Assembly (NCBI RefSeq): GCF_040605455.1
Contig: NZ_JBEXCV010000005.1
Coordinates: forward strand, 62,001 to 126,000
Direction of reading: 5' to 3'
Length of the DNA: 64,000 nucleotides
Source: Embleya sp040605455
GTDB taxonomy: Bacteria > Actinomycetota > Actinomycetes > Streptomycetales > Streptomycetaceae
The translations under genes and the position numbers were made by a program. How positions within the stretch are numbered: the first letter of the stretch is position 1; each line of letters begins with the position of its first letter. Below are positions 8,228-15,633 of the stretch, one piece after another. The notes under the pieces were generated by a model. That model saw nothing but the letters and a program-made list of their open reading frames with translations, was not told where the DNA came from and ran no database searches.

Positions 8228-8746
8228 TCAGCCCAGGTACTTGTGGAAGAGCGTGCTGGATCGCAGTACGCCCGACGGGTCCGCGGCATAGGCCGGGATG
8301 GCGCCCGACTCGATCCAGCCGGCGCTCTTGTACAAGTGCTCCGCGCCGCTGCCGGTCCGAGTGTCCAGGGTGAGCAGGCTGCGGCCCGCCGACGCTGCGA
8401 ACTGCTCTGCCGTGGACAGGAGTTCGCGGGCGAGTCCGTTGCCTCGGGCGCGTCGGTGGACCAGCAGCCGGGACACCGAGGCGCGATGCCGGCTGTCCGG
8501 CATGCCGGCGAATCGGAGCTGGATGGTCCCGGTGACGCCTTGGTGGTCCGAGGTCACCCACACCACGCTGCGATTGCTGCGTATCTCGGTCCCCTGGGCG
8601 GCCCACCACTCGGCGGCCGCGTCGATCGGCAACGGCGCGAGGAATCCGACCCCGGCCCCGTCCTCGACCGCGTCCACGAGCAGCGCGGCCAGACCGGGGG
8701 TGTACGTGACGAGATCGATCGCGGAAAGCCGGACGGGCGTTGTCAT
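8228..8746 (-). CDS. GNAT-family N-acetyltransferase
   Basis: A protein of 172 aa starting at ATG 8746. The GNAT fold is indicated by VTGTIQLRFAG (strand 4), followed by the acetyl-CoA-binding RLLVHRRARGNGLARELL (Q/RxxGxG/A motif near residues 98-106) and LLTLDTRTGSGAEHLYKSAGW. The substrate, an amine on a small molecule or protein, cannot be told. It lies 27 bp upstream of the DUF4186 gene in the same direction, so the two may be one transcript. Confidence 0.82.
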   Translation of the reverse strand: MTTPVRLSAIDLVTYTPGLAALLVDAVEDGAGVGFLAPLPIDAAAEWWAAQGTEIRSNRSVVWVTSDHQGVTGTIQLRFAGMPDSRHRASVSRLLVHRRARGNGLARELLSTAEQFAASAGRSLLTLDTRTGSGAEHLYKSAGWIESGAIPAYAADPSGVLRSSTLFHKYLG

Positions 8747-8788
8747 ACAACCATTCTCGCGCGCGTCCCTCGAAGCCCGGACGGGGGC

Positions 8789-8929
8789 GGTCAGTGGGCG
8801 CGGTCGTAGGTTTCGCGGTTGTCGAGGATCTCGGCGACGTGTGCCTCCCCGGCCCGGTCCCGGACGGCCCGGTGGGTGTCGATGAGGCTTTCGCCGAGCG
8901 GGGTCGGCGAGTATTCGTTGCGCGGCGGG
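8789..8929 (-). pseudogene. C-terminal remnant of an HxlR-type regulator
   Basis: Read leftward to TGA 8789-8791, the DNA encodes about 46 residues containing PPRNEYSPTPLGESL, the wing of HxlR-family winged-helix regulators (usual form PPRVEYxLTPLGxSL), and then a helix ending ILDNRETYDRAH. The N-terminal HTH is missing. Upstream of PPRNEY the frame becomes low-complexity, with three GGGGCTCGG repeats. The stretch 8747-9307 (about 560 bp) contains no intact gene, only this remnant, a LuxR remnant and a hairpin. Confidence 0.6.
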
Positions 8930-9030
8930 GCCTCGGACACGAGCGAGGCTCGGGGCTCGGCACGCAGGGTGTGGGGCTCGGAACAGTTCGGGGCTCGGAG
9001 ACGTGGTGTACCCGGACCGGACGCCCGCCC

Positions 9031-9237
9031 TCAGCCTCGCTCCAGAAATCGCAATACCGCGAGCACCCGCCGGTGGTCGCCGTCGGCGAGAGGCAGGGCC
9101 GGCTTGGCCAGGATGTTGTTGATGTGCATGGCGACCGCACTCTCGCCGATCACCGGTTGCGCCGCGATGCCGGCGTTGGATCGGCCCTCCGCACAGTCCG
9201 AGCACTTCCCGAACGAGGGTGAATCCAGTGCCACCAC
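9031..9237 (-). pseudogene. LuxR-type HTH remnant, 5'-truncated and frameshifted
   Basis: The last 68 codons of the frame encode EGRSNAGIAAQPVIGESAVA and then MHINNILAKPALPLADGDHR with RVLAVLRFLE. These match the C-terminal DNA-binding domain of NarL/LuxR response regulators of the SNxxIAxxLxxSExAVxKHxxNIxxKL type. The preceding strand of the motif (TLVREVLGLC) is found in another frame just upstream (near 9200), showing a frameshift. The receiver domain is absent. Several conserved positions are changed (LVV to PVI, KLGL to KPAL), as expected for a decaying gene. Confidence 0.65.
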
Positions 9238-9242
9238 ACTGC

Positions 9243-9297
9243 CGAAACGCCACTCGGCGCGGAACCCGGGAAGGGGATCCGCGCCGAGTGGCGTTCG
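9243..9297 (-). terminator. Strong hairpin downstream of the MFS gene
   Basis: A 20-bp inverted repeat with one bulged A: left arm 9243-9263 (CGAAACGCCACTCGGCGCGG plus A) and right arm 9278-9297, with a 14-nt loop. It begins 11 bp past the MFS stop codon, so it is probably the transcription terminator. There is no T-tract, as is common in high-GC actinomycetes. Confidence 0.6.
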
Positions 9298-9307
9298 GGC
9301 TCGATGG

Positions 9308-11041
9308 TTAGACCAGGGCCGGTTCGCGCTGCTCCGACGCGGGCGAGGCCGATGTCTCGGTGAACTGGTTCTCCCGGGCCCGCTTCGGCAGCAGGAAGCC
9401 CAGGGCGAAGGCCACCGCCGTCAGCCCGAGGGCCAGCAGCGTCGTGCGCTTGACCGCGTCGACCGAGGAGCGGGTGTGCGTGTCGGCGCCCGCCTTCGCG
9501 ACCGCCGCGGCGGAGGCCGGGGTGACCGGGATGCTCGTGCAGCTCGCCGGGAGCCGGTCCGGGTCGGTGGCGTTCTCCCGGGCGTCCACGCACGCCCGCA
9601 GCCCGGCCACGATAGCGTCCTGCGTATTCGCCGGAACGCCCGCCGCGGTCAGCTCGGTGCGCAGCCTCGGTGCCGCGTTCACGTCGAAGTTGTGGGTGGC
9701 CTGCGCGCCGATCACCCCGAAGAACACCGTGCCCAGGATCGCGATGCCCAGCGAGGCGCCGAGCTGCTGGAGGGATTCGAGCGCCCCGGACGCCGAGCCG
9801 ACCTCGTGGTCCTCGACCTCGCCCATGATGATGTCGAAGACCGGTACGAAGATCATCCCCATGCCGAGCCCGAACAGCGCCAGCGGAGCGAGCAGGTCGC
9901 CGGTGCCGACGCCCACCCCGGCGTCCGCGAAGACCAGGTACATCCAGGCGATGCCCGCCGCCATCACGCTCAACCCGATGTGCAGGATGCGCCGGCCCAG
10001 CTTGCCCATCACCACGCCGCTCAAGCCGGACCCGACGAACGCGCCGAGCGCCCACGCGCCCATCGTCAGGCTCGCCCGGGTCGGGCTGTAGCCCAGGCCG
10101 AGCTGGAGGAACAGGCCGATCGCCATCGAGATCCCGACGATCGCGCCGAAGAACACCATCACGAAGCCGACGCCCGAGGCGTACGACCGGCGTCGGAACA
10201 CGCCGAGCTTGATCAGCGGCACCCGTCCCGCCGCCTCGCGCCGCAGCTGGTACACCGCGAAGCCGGCCAACACCGGCAGCGACGCCGCGCACTCGACCAA
10301 CGACCAGACCGGCCAGCCCAGTTCGCGTCCCTGGACGAGCGGGTGCACGAGCATGAAGGTACCGACGCCAGCGAGCACCATGCCCAGCACGTCGAGCCGG
10401 CCACCGGCCTCGCTCGGCGGCGCCTTCGGCAACATCCGCCAGCCGATCAGCAGCGCGAACGCGCCCAGCGGAACGTTGATCAGGAAGATCATCCGCCACC
10501 CGGTGCCGAACAGGTCACCGTCCACGAGCACACCCGCGACGATCGGCCCCAGCACCGTGGACAACCCGATCGCCGGGCCGAACACCGCGAACGCCTTGCC
10601 GATCTCGGCCGGCGGGAACAGGTCCCGGATCAGGCCGAACGTCTGCGGGATCATCAGCGCGCCCAGCAACCCCTGGAGCACCCGCGCGACGATCAGCGTC
10701 TCCGGCGACCAGGCGACCGCGCAGGCCACCGAGAGCACCACGAAGCCGACCACGCCGACCATCAGCATGAACTTGCGGCCGTACATGTCGCCGAGCCGCG
10801 CGCCGGTGAGCAGGCCCACCGCGAGCGCGAGCGTGTAACCGGCCGCGATCCACTGGAGACTGGCGTAACTGCCTCCCAGATCCCGGCGGATCGCGGGCGC
10901 CGCGACGCCCACCACGCTGGAGTCGAGCAGGTTCATCAAGGTGGCGGCCAGCACCGCCAGAAGTCCGAGCCAGCGCTGCTTGGGGCCTACGGAGGACTGG
11001 GAGATCGGGGTTGCGAGGGTCTTCTCGCCGCTGTTTTCCAC
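9308..11041 (-). CDS. MFS drug exporter, DHA2 (EmrB/QacA) type
   Basis: A protein of 577 aa, the usual length for 14-helix DHA2 transporters. Motif A (GARLGDMYGRKFML) is near residue 85, and motif C-like GPIVAGVLV is near residue 165. An extra loop of about 80 residues with two cysteines (LRACVDAREN, PASCTSIPV) lies before the last helix. It exports hydrophobic drugs or pathway products using the proton gradient. The gene is divergent from a WYL regulator with 73 bp between starts, which suggests the regulator controls it. Confidence 0.85.
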   Translation of the reverse strand: MENSGEKTLATPISQSSVGPKQRWLGLLAVLAATLMNLLDSSVVGVAAPAIRRDLGGSYASLQWIAAGYTLALAVGLLTGARLGDMYGRKFMLMVGVVGFVVLSVACAVAWSPETLIVARVLQGLLGALMIPQTFGLIRDLFPPAEIGKAFAVFGPAIGLSTVLGPIVAGVLVDGDLFGTGWRMIFLINVPLGAFALLIGWRMLPKAPPSEAGGRLDVLGMVLAGVGTFMLVHPLVQGRELGWPVWSLVECAASLPVLAGFAVYQLRREAAGRVPLIKLGVFRRRSYASGVGFVMVFFGAIVGISMAIGLFLQLGLGYSPTRASLTMGAWALGAFVGSGLSGVVMGKLGRRILHIGLSVMAAGIAWMYLVFADAGVGVGTGDLLAPLALFGLGMGMIFVPVFDIIMGEVEDHEVGSASGALESLQQLGASLGIAILGTVFFGVIGAQATHNFDVNAAPRLRTELTAAGVPANTQDAIVAGLRACVDARENATDPDRLPASCTSIPVTPASAAAVAKAGADTHTRSSVDAVKRTTLLALGLTAVAFALGFLLPKRARENQFTETSASPASEQREPALV

Positions 11042-11063
11042 GTCTTCGAATCTAAATGTAAAT

Positions 11064-11082
11064 CAGGCAAGAATCGTTCCTG
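11064..11082. promoter_or_regulatory. Imperfect palindrome between MFS and WYL genes
   Basis: The sequence CAGGCAAGAATCGTTCCTG (19 bp) is symmetric at most positions around its centre, with CAGG/CCTG ends. It sits in the only AT-richer patch of the 73-bp divergent spacer, a natural place for the WYL regulator to control both genes. Confidence 0.4.
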
Positions 11083-11114
11083 TTCGAGCGACCCGAGCCG
11101 GCAGACTTCGGCTC

Positions 11115-12161
11115 ATGCTGGAAACCTCAGCGCGACTTTTGCGCATGCTCTCGCTCATGCAGACGCGGCCCGACTGGACCGGCCCCGAACTCGCCGAACG
11201 ACTCGGCGTGAGCGGGCGCACGGTCCGCTACGACATCGAGCGGCTGCGCAGCCTGGGCTACCCGGTGCACGCGCGGCGCGGCGTGGTCGGCGGCTATCGA
11301 CTCGGCGCGGGCAAGGCGCTTCCGCCGCTGCTGCTGGACGACGAGGAGGCGGTCAGCGTGGTGGTCGGCCTGCGGATCGCCGCCGGCAGCGTCGTGGACG
11401 GCATGGACGAGGCGATGCTGCGCGCGCTCACCAAGCTCGACCAGGTGCTGCCGTCCCGGCTGCACCGCCGGGTCAAGGCGCTGCAGAAGTACACCGTCCC
11501 GGTCCGCTCGACCGGTCCGGCCGTGGACATGGATGTGATGACCGTACTGGCCGGCGCCTGCCGCGACCACGAGCAACTGCGCTTCGGGTACAGCTCGCAC
11601 GAGGGCAAGGAGACCTCACGGGTGGTCGAGCCCTATCGGCTCGTGCACCGGATGGGCCGCTGGTACTTGGTCGCGTGGGACATCAAGCGCGAGGACTGGC
11701 GCACCTTCCGGATGGACCGGATCACCCCGCGCCCACCGCACGGCCCCCGCTTCACGCCGCGCGAACTGCCCGCCGACGGCGACGTGGCGGCCTTCGTGAA
11801 CCAGGGCGTGGAGAGCGTGCGCGGACAGGTCCGGGCCCGGGTGCTGGTGCGCGCGCCGATCGCCTCGGTGGCCGATCGGGTACCGCCGGCCTTCGGCTCG
11901 TTCGCGGTGGTCGACGACGACACCTGCGTATTCGAGACCGGTGCGTCCAGCATCGAGAACCTGGCCGTCTACATCAGCCTGCTGGACGCCGACTTCGAGG
12001 TCGAGGACCCGCCCGAACTGGTCGCCTACATCCGCCGGTTGGCCCACCGGTACGCGGGCGCGACACCGAGCACCGACGCGGCCGACACCGCCCGCCCCGG
12101 GTCCACCGGGACCGCCGGGCGCACGGGCGACGAAGCCGCCGCCGTCGGCCCCGCGCGCTGA
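11115..12161 (+). CDS. WYL-domain transcriptional regulator (HTH_11 + WYL)
   Basis: A protein of 348 aa starting at ATG 11115. An N-terminal winged HTH (residues 6-55, LAERLGVSGRTVRYDIERLR) is followed by a linker, the WYL domain (about 140-205, with GRWYLVAWD at residues 181-189), and a C-terminal WCX extension. A disordered tail of about 35 residues ends the protein. WYL proteins bind small ligands or nucleic acids and act as repressors or activators. Divergence from the MFS gene makes that exporter its likely target. Confidence 0.85.
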   Translation: MLETSARLLRMLSLMQTRPDWTGPELAERLGVSGRTVRYDIERLRSLGYPVHARRGVVGGYRLGAGKALPPLLLDDEEAVSVVVGLRIAAGSVVDGMDEAMLRALTKLDQVLPSRLHRRVKALQKYTVPVRSTGPAVDMDVMTVLAGACRDHEQLRFGYSSHEGKETSRVVEPYRLVHRMGRWYLVAWDIKREDWRTFRMDRITPRPPHGPRFTPRELPADGDVAAFVNQGVESVRGQVRARVLVRAPIASVADRVPPAFGSFAVVDDDTCVFETGASSIENLAVYISLLDADFEVEDPPELVAYIRRLAHRYAGATPSTDAADTARPGSTGTAGRTGDEAAAVGPAR

Positions 12162-12170
12162 GACACGACA

Positions 12171-12209
12171 GCGCCCCCGACCCCTTCGGCACGAGGGGAT
12201 CGGGGGCGC
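12171..12209. terminator. Bidirectional terminator hairpin
   Basis: Arms GCGCCCCCGACCCCTT (from 12171) and AGGGGATCGGGGGCGC (to 12209) pair almost perfectly around a small loop. The hairpin lies between the convergent WYL gene (stop 12161) and the symporter gene (stop 12226), so it can serve both. Confidence 0.6.
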
Positions 12210-12225
12210 CGGTCGAGTGGGAGCG

Positions 12226-13557
12226 TCAGACCGAGACCGGTTCGCGCTCCGACGTCTTCTGGAGCGGGACGCTCGGCGTGGCCGGTTCGTCCGGGGCTTC
12301 CAGATCACGCGGGTTGTTGTACATCTCCAGGTCCAGCGTCTTCTCCCGGGCGGAGACCAGGATCGGCACCACAACTTGCCCGGCCACGTTCGTGGCGGTG
12401 CGGATCATGTCCAGGATCGGGTCGATCGCCAGCAGCAGCGCCACGCCCGCGAGCGGCAGGTTCACCGTGCTGAGCGTGAGGGTCAGCATGATGATCGCGC
12501 CGGTGAGACCGGCGGTGGCCGCCGAGCCGATCACCGAGACGAACGCGATCAGCAGGTATTCCTTGATGCCCAGGTTCACGCCGTAGACCTCGGCCACGAA
12601 GATCGCGGCGATCGCCGGGTAGATCGCGGCGCAACCGTCCATCTTCGTGGTGGCGCCGAACGGCACCGCGAACGAGGCGTAGTCCTTCGGGACGCCGAGG
12701 CGCTCGGTGACCTTCTGGGTGACCGGCATGGTGCCGACCGAGGAGCGCGAGACGAACGCGAGCTGGATGGCCGGCCACGCGCCCTTGAAGTAGTTCAGCG
12801 GGTTGACCTTGCCGACCAGCGCGAGCAGCAGCGGGTAGACCACGAACATCACCAGCGCGCAACCGATGTAGATGTCGGCGGTGAACGTGCCCAGCGGCTT
12901 GATCAGGTCCCAGCCGTAGGTGGCGACCGAGGTGCCGATCAGACCCAGCGTGCCCAGCGGGGACAGCTTGATCACCCACCACAGCGCCTTCTGGATGATC
13001 TCCAGGACCAGTTCGGCGCCCTTGACCAGCGGTTCGGCCTTGGCGCCGACCGACAGGATCGCGGAGCCGAGCACGACCGCCAGGAAGACGATCTGCAGGA
13101 CCTTGACCTCGGAGAACGCGGTGACGATGTTCGTCGGGATGATGCCGGTGAGGAAGTCGAGCCAGTCGCCGTTGGTCTTCGGCGCCTTGCCCGGGTCGGC
13201 CGGCAGCTTGAAGCCGTCACCCGGGTTGGTGACCAGACCGATGGTGAGACCGATCGCGACCGCGATCAGCGACGTGATCAGGAACCACAGCAGGGTGCGC
13301 GCGGCCAGCCGCGCGGCGTTGTTGACGTTGCGCAGGTTGACGACGCTGACCAGGATCGCGGTGAACACCAGCGGCGGTACGGCCAGCTTGAGCAGCTGGA
13401 CGAAGATCGTGCCGATCTGGTCGAGCGTCTCGGTCAGCCACGAGACGCTGTACTCCTTGGCGATGAAGCCGAGGACCACACCGAGCACGAGGCCGGCGGC
13501 TATCTGGGCCCAGAAGGGAGTTCTCTTCAGGGACTTGAGTGAATCGACAGCAGACAA
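12226..13557 (-). CDS. DAACS-family amino acid / dicarboxylate:cation symporter
   Basis: A protein of 443 aa. Start placed at TTG 13557 because CAGGAG lies 7-8 nt upstream and homology begins about there (SAVDSLKSLKRTPFWAQI); an ATG at 13638 is in frame but has no site. It shows the GltPh-type fold: eight helices and two hairpins, with SRSSVGTMPVT (HP1), TTKMDGCAAIYPAIA (TM7, MDG in place of NMDGT), and DMIRTATNVAGQ (TM8). Substrates in this family include glutamate, C4-dicarboxylates, serine and cystine. The Cys-containing leader ORF upstream argues for a sulfur amino acid such as cystine (inference). Confidence 0.88.
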   Translation of the reverse strand: MSAVDSLKSLKRTPFWAQIAAGLVLGVVLGFIAKEYSVSWLTETLDQIGTIFVQLLKLAVPPLVFTAILVSVVNLRNVNNAARLAARTLLWFLITSLIAVAIGLTIGLVTNPGDGFKLPADPGKAPKTNGDWLDFLTGIIPTNIVTAFSEVKVLQIVFLAVVLGSAILSVGAKAEPLVKGAELVLEIIQKALWWVIKLSPLGTLGLIGTSVATYGWDLIKPLGTFTADIYIGCALVMFVVYPLLLALVGKVNPLNYFKGAWPAIQLAFVSRSSVGTMPVTQKVTERLGVPKDYASFAVPFGATTKMDGCAAIYPAIAAIFVAEVYGVNLGIKEYLLIAFVSVIGSAATAGLTGAIIMLTLTLSTVNLPLAGVALLLAIDPILDMIRTATNVAGQVVVPILVSAREKTLDLEMYNNPRDLEAPDEPATPSVPLQKTSEREPVSV

Positions 13558-13761
13558 GGCAGGGCTCCTGAACGGGCACCGTGGGGGACGGGGGTGGCGG
13601 TACGGAGCGGCCGCCGACCTGCGCATCAATAGGCACACGAGTGCCCGCAGGGAGAACTACGAAGAAGCGATACTTCGCGCAGAACGGCCGCAGATGGCCG
13701 ACGTGCGGGCGGTCGGGGCGACGAGCGTGAAGGCGTCAGCCCGGCAGGGGCACGGCGGCGA

Positions 13762-13848
13762 TCAGCCGCAACACAGCGCGGTGGCGCAACGGCCCAGGTC
13801 GACGTGACGACGGGACACGAGCGGGAAACCCACCGCCGCGTGCGTCAT
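13762..13848 (-). CDS. Putative 28-aa leader peptide with R-H-x-D-L core and Cys codons
   Basis: From ATG 13848 a frame of 28 codons encodes a peptide whose end reads VSRRHVDLGRCATALCCG. Short peptides with the core RRHVDLxR followed by Ser/Ala-Leu-Cys are recurrent leader ORFs in streptomycetes and related genera, often upstream of sulfur-metabolism genes. Here three Cys codons lie in the last eight sense codons. The stop is about 205 nt upstream of the symporter start on the same strand. A ribosome stalled at the Cys codons could alter folding of the 5' leader (inference). Ribosome site is weak (GCAGGCGACACGCAG). Confidence 0.62.
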   Translation of the reverse strand: MTHAAVGFPLVSRRHVDLGRCATALCCG

Positions 13849-14018
13849 CTGCGTGTCGCCTGCACCAATCATGGGAGCGAGAATAGCCACACCAAACCGA
13901 TAAACGCAAAGAATTACGGAACGGACACCGACGGACACCGCCGGCCACACCTCGCTTAAGGCGCTTCTTCCCCGGCGCCCGTGCGGCCGCCGAAACCCAC
14001 GAGACCCGCGACACCCAC

Positions 14019-14050
14019 GAGATCCAGAGATCCAGAGATCCAGAGATCCG
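14019..14050. repeat. Four tandem 8-bp repeats in a gene-free stretch
   Basis: GAGATCCA is repeated at 14019, 14027 and 14035, with GAGATCCG at 14043. It lies in a longer low-complexity run (about 13985-14110) rich in GAGACCC / TACGAG / CGAGACC variants. The stretch 13849-14117 otherwise contains no gene. Such short tandem runs arise by slippage; no protein-binding role can be claimed. Confidence 0.75.
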
Positions 14051-14117
14051 CGAGACCCGCCGGACCTACGAGACCGCGAGACCCTCGAAGCCTACGAGCC
14101 CTACGAAGCCCAGCGGC

Positions 14118-14423
14118 TCAGGAGGCTTCCTTGGCGATCCGGGTGACCGGGGCCACCGCCTCGTCCTCCGCGCGATTGTCCTCGGCGATCCGCTGCTTCG
14201 CCCGCTGCAACCGCTCGTACAGCGCCTCGGACATCGCGTCCCGCTCCGCGTTCAGGAACCGGTAGCTGATCACCGCCGACCCCGCCGCCGCGATGGCGAT
14301 CGCGATGAAGACGTTCCCGCGGCCGTTCAGGTCGAAGAACCCGAACCCGACCATGACCACGGCGAACAGCGCGGCGAAGATGCCGAGCCGGTAGAGCGAG
14401 TAACGCAGCGCGGGATTCGACAT
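14118..14423 (-). CDS. DUF4229 small membrane protein
   Basis: A protein of 101 aa starting at ATG 14423. Two membrane helices (LGIFAALFAVVMVGFGFF and VFIAIAIAAAGSAVISYRFL) are followed by a charged C-terminal helix rich in Arg, Glu and Lys. This matches DUF4229, a family found next to menaquinone genes in streptomycetes. Its function is unknown. The position, downstream of two SUKH-like genes and mqnE in the same direction, is compatible with a role near the respiratory chain. Confidence 0.78.
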   Translation of the reverse strand: MSNPALRYSLYRLGIFAALFAVVMVGFGFFDLNGRGNVFIAIAIAAAGSAVISYRFLNAERDAMSEALYERLQRAKQRIAEDNRAEDEAVAPVTRIAKEAS

Positions 14424-14565
14424 GGTCACCTTCGGTTTCCCTGGCCAGAGCTGTACGAGTGGCGGCGGACGCGAGTCGAGCCGTCCCCTCCAGTCAAGCA
14501 TCCCGTATTCGGATGGCGGAGACGGGCCCCGCCCCGAAGGCCGGCCGGTCCCGTCCCGAGCCGGA

Positions 14566-15633
14566 TCACGGGCCGAGCCCGTGGATCCCATCCAGGATCA
14601 TGTTCTCCCAATAGCTGCCCGGCTCGGCCCACGCGAGCGGATCGACCGAGGACAGCAGCTCGACCACGATCGACTCCCACACGTCGTGAATGCCGATTCC
14701 GAACCGCTCGCCCTGTCGGTGCATCCGTCCGATCACCCACATGGTGAAGGCGAGCGTGGCCAGGTCGGTGTTGAGCGTGTCCATTTCCGGCTCGTCGCCA
14801 CCGGTGTACCAGCGCCGGACCACACCGGTACGGCCGTCCACGAGCAGGTCGCCGTCCTCGCTGACATAGCCGAGCACGACCAGGTGCTCCGCGTCCGCCG
14901 GCGGCTCCGGCTCGTCGTCCCAGTCCGCCCGGCGCTCGGCGATCAACTCGGCCAGGGTCGGCAGCGGCTTGCCGTCGCTGCGCATGTCCAGGTACGCCCA
15001 CGCGTCGATCAGCCCGATGTCGAGCAGGAAGCGCCGGGTCGGCTCGTGCGTGATCGCGGCGGGCAACTGCCGTTCGCGGTAGCCGGAGAACTCGTTCTCG
15101 TACACCAGGTCGAGCATCGCGGGGGTGATCCGCACCGCCAGGCCCTCCCCCGGCACCGCCGCCCGGCGCAGTTGCCACAGCGCGAAGGACGTGTGCCAGA
15201 ACGAGTGCCCCGGGTCCAGCTCGGGTTCGGTCTCGCCGAGCAGATCGATCAGGTCCTCGCCGGTGCGCACCGGGCCGCGGCCGGTACGGATCGCCTCCAC
15301 CAGGCCGGCGTTGCGCACCAGGGTGGACACGTCCATCGAGATCGGCACGGGGTCACCGAATCGCTCCTCGCCGAAGACCCGACCGGTCGCGCCGTCGAGC
15401 AGCACCGCCCGGGCCGAGGTGCGCGGCGAGCCGTACGTGCCGAGCACGATCAGCCCGTCCCGGACGCCGCCCGGATCGAACCGGATCAAGGCGGCCTCGC
15501 GCGGCAGACCCACCTCGGCCAGGAAGCGCCGGGTGGGCTCGTGCCCGATCCCGGGCAGGTCGTGCCGGACCACCTCGCCGAACCACTCCTCGGCGTCCTG
15601 CGCGGTGATCGCGATCCGCAACGCGTCAGGCAT
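14566..15633 (-). CDS. Double-domain SUKH-4-like protein (second of a tandem pair)
   Basis: A protein of 355 aa whose ATG overlaps the end of the upstream gene by 8 nt, implying coupled translation. It contains two copies of a domain: residues about 25-150 (EPTRRFLAEVGLPREAALIR, then LIVLGTYG) and about 190-345 (EPTRRFLLDIGLIDAWAYLD, LVVLGYVS, LNTDLATLAFTMWVIGRM, VDPLAWAEPGSYWENMI). This pattern matches SUKH-4 family immunity proteins. Those proteins normally neutralise a secreted polymorphic toxin encoded alongside, but no toxin lies next to this pair. Cytoplasmic, no signal peptide. Confidence 0.65.
   Translation of the reverse strand: MPDALRIAITAQDAEEWFGEVVRHDLPGIGHEPTRRFLAEVGLPREAALIRFDPGGVRDGLIVLGTYGSPRTSARAVLLDGATGRVFGEERFGDPVPISMDVSTLVRNAGLVEAIRTGRGPVRTGEDLIDLLGETEPELDPGHSFWHTSFALWQLRRAAVPGEGLAVRITPAMLDLVYENEFSGYRERQLPAAITHEPTRRFLLDIGLIDAWAYLDMRSDGKPLPTLAELIAERRADWDDEPEPPADAEHLVVLGYVSEDGDLLVDGRTGVVRRWYTGGDEPEMDTLNTDLATLAFTMWVIGRMHRQGERFGIGIHDVWESIVVELLSSVDPLAWAEPGSYWENMILDGIHGLGP

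Noticed and set aside
8819..12586. Open frame of 1255 codons on the plus strand
   Set aside because: It lies antisense to the MFS gene and out of frame with the WYL gene. The Asp/His/Arg-rich repeat-like product is an artefact of reading GC-rich coding DNA in the wrong frame.
13985..14110. Short repeats that might suggest a CRISPR array
   Set aside because: The 8-bp units are directly adjacent with no spacers, and no cas genes are present. They are slippage repeats.
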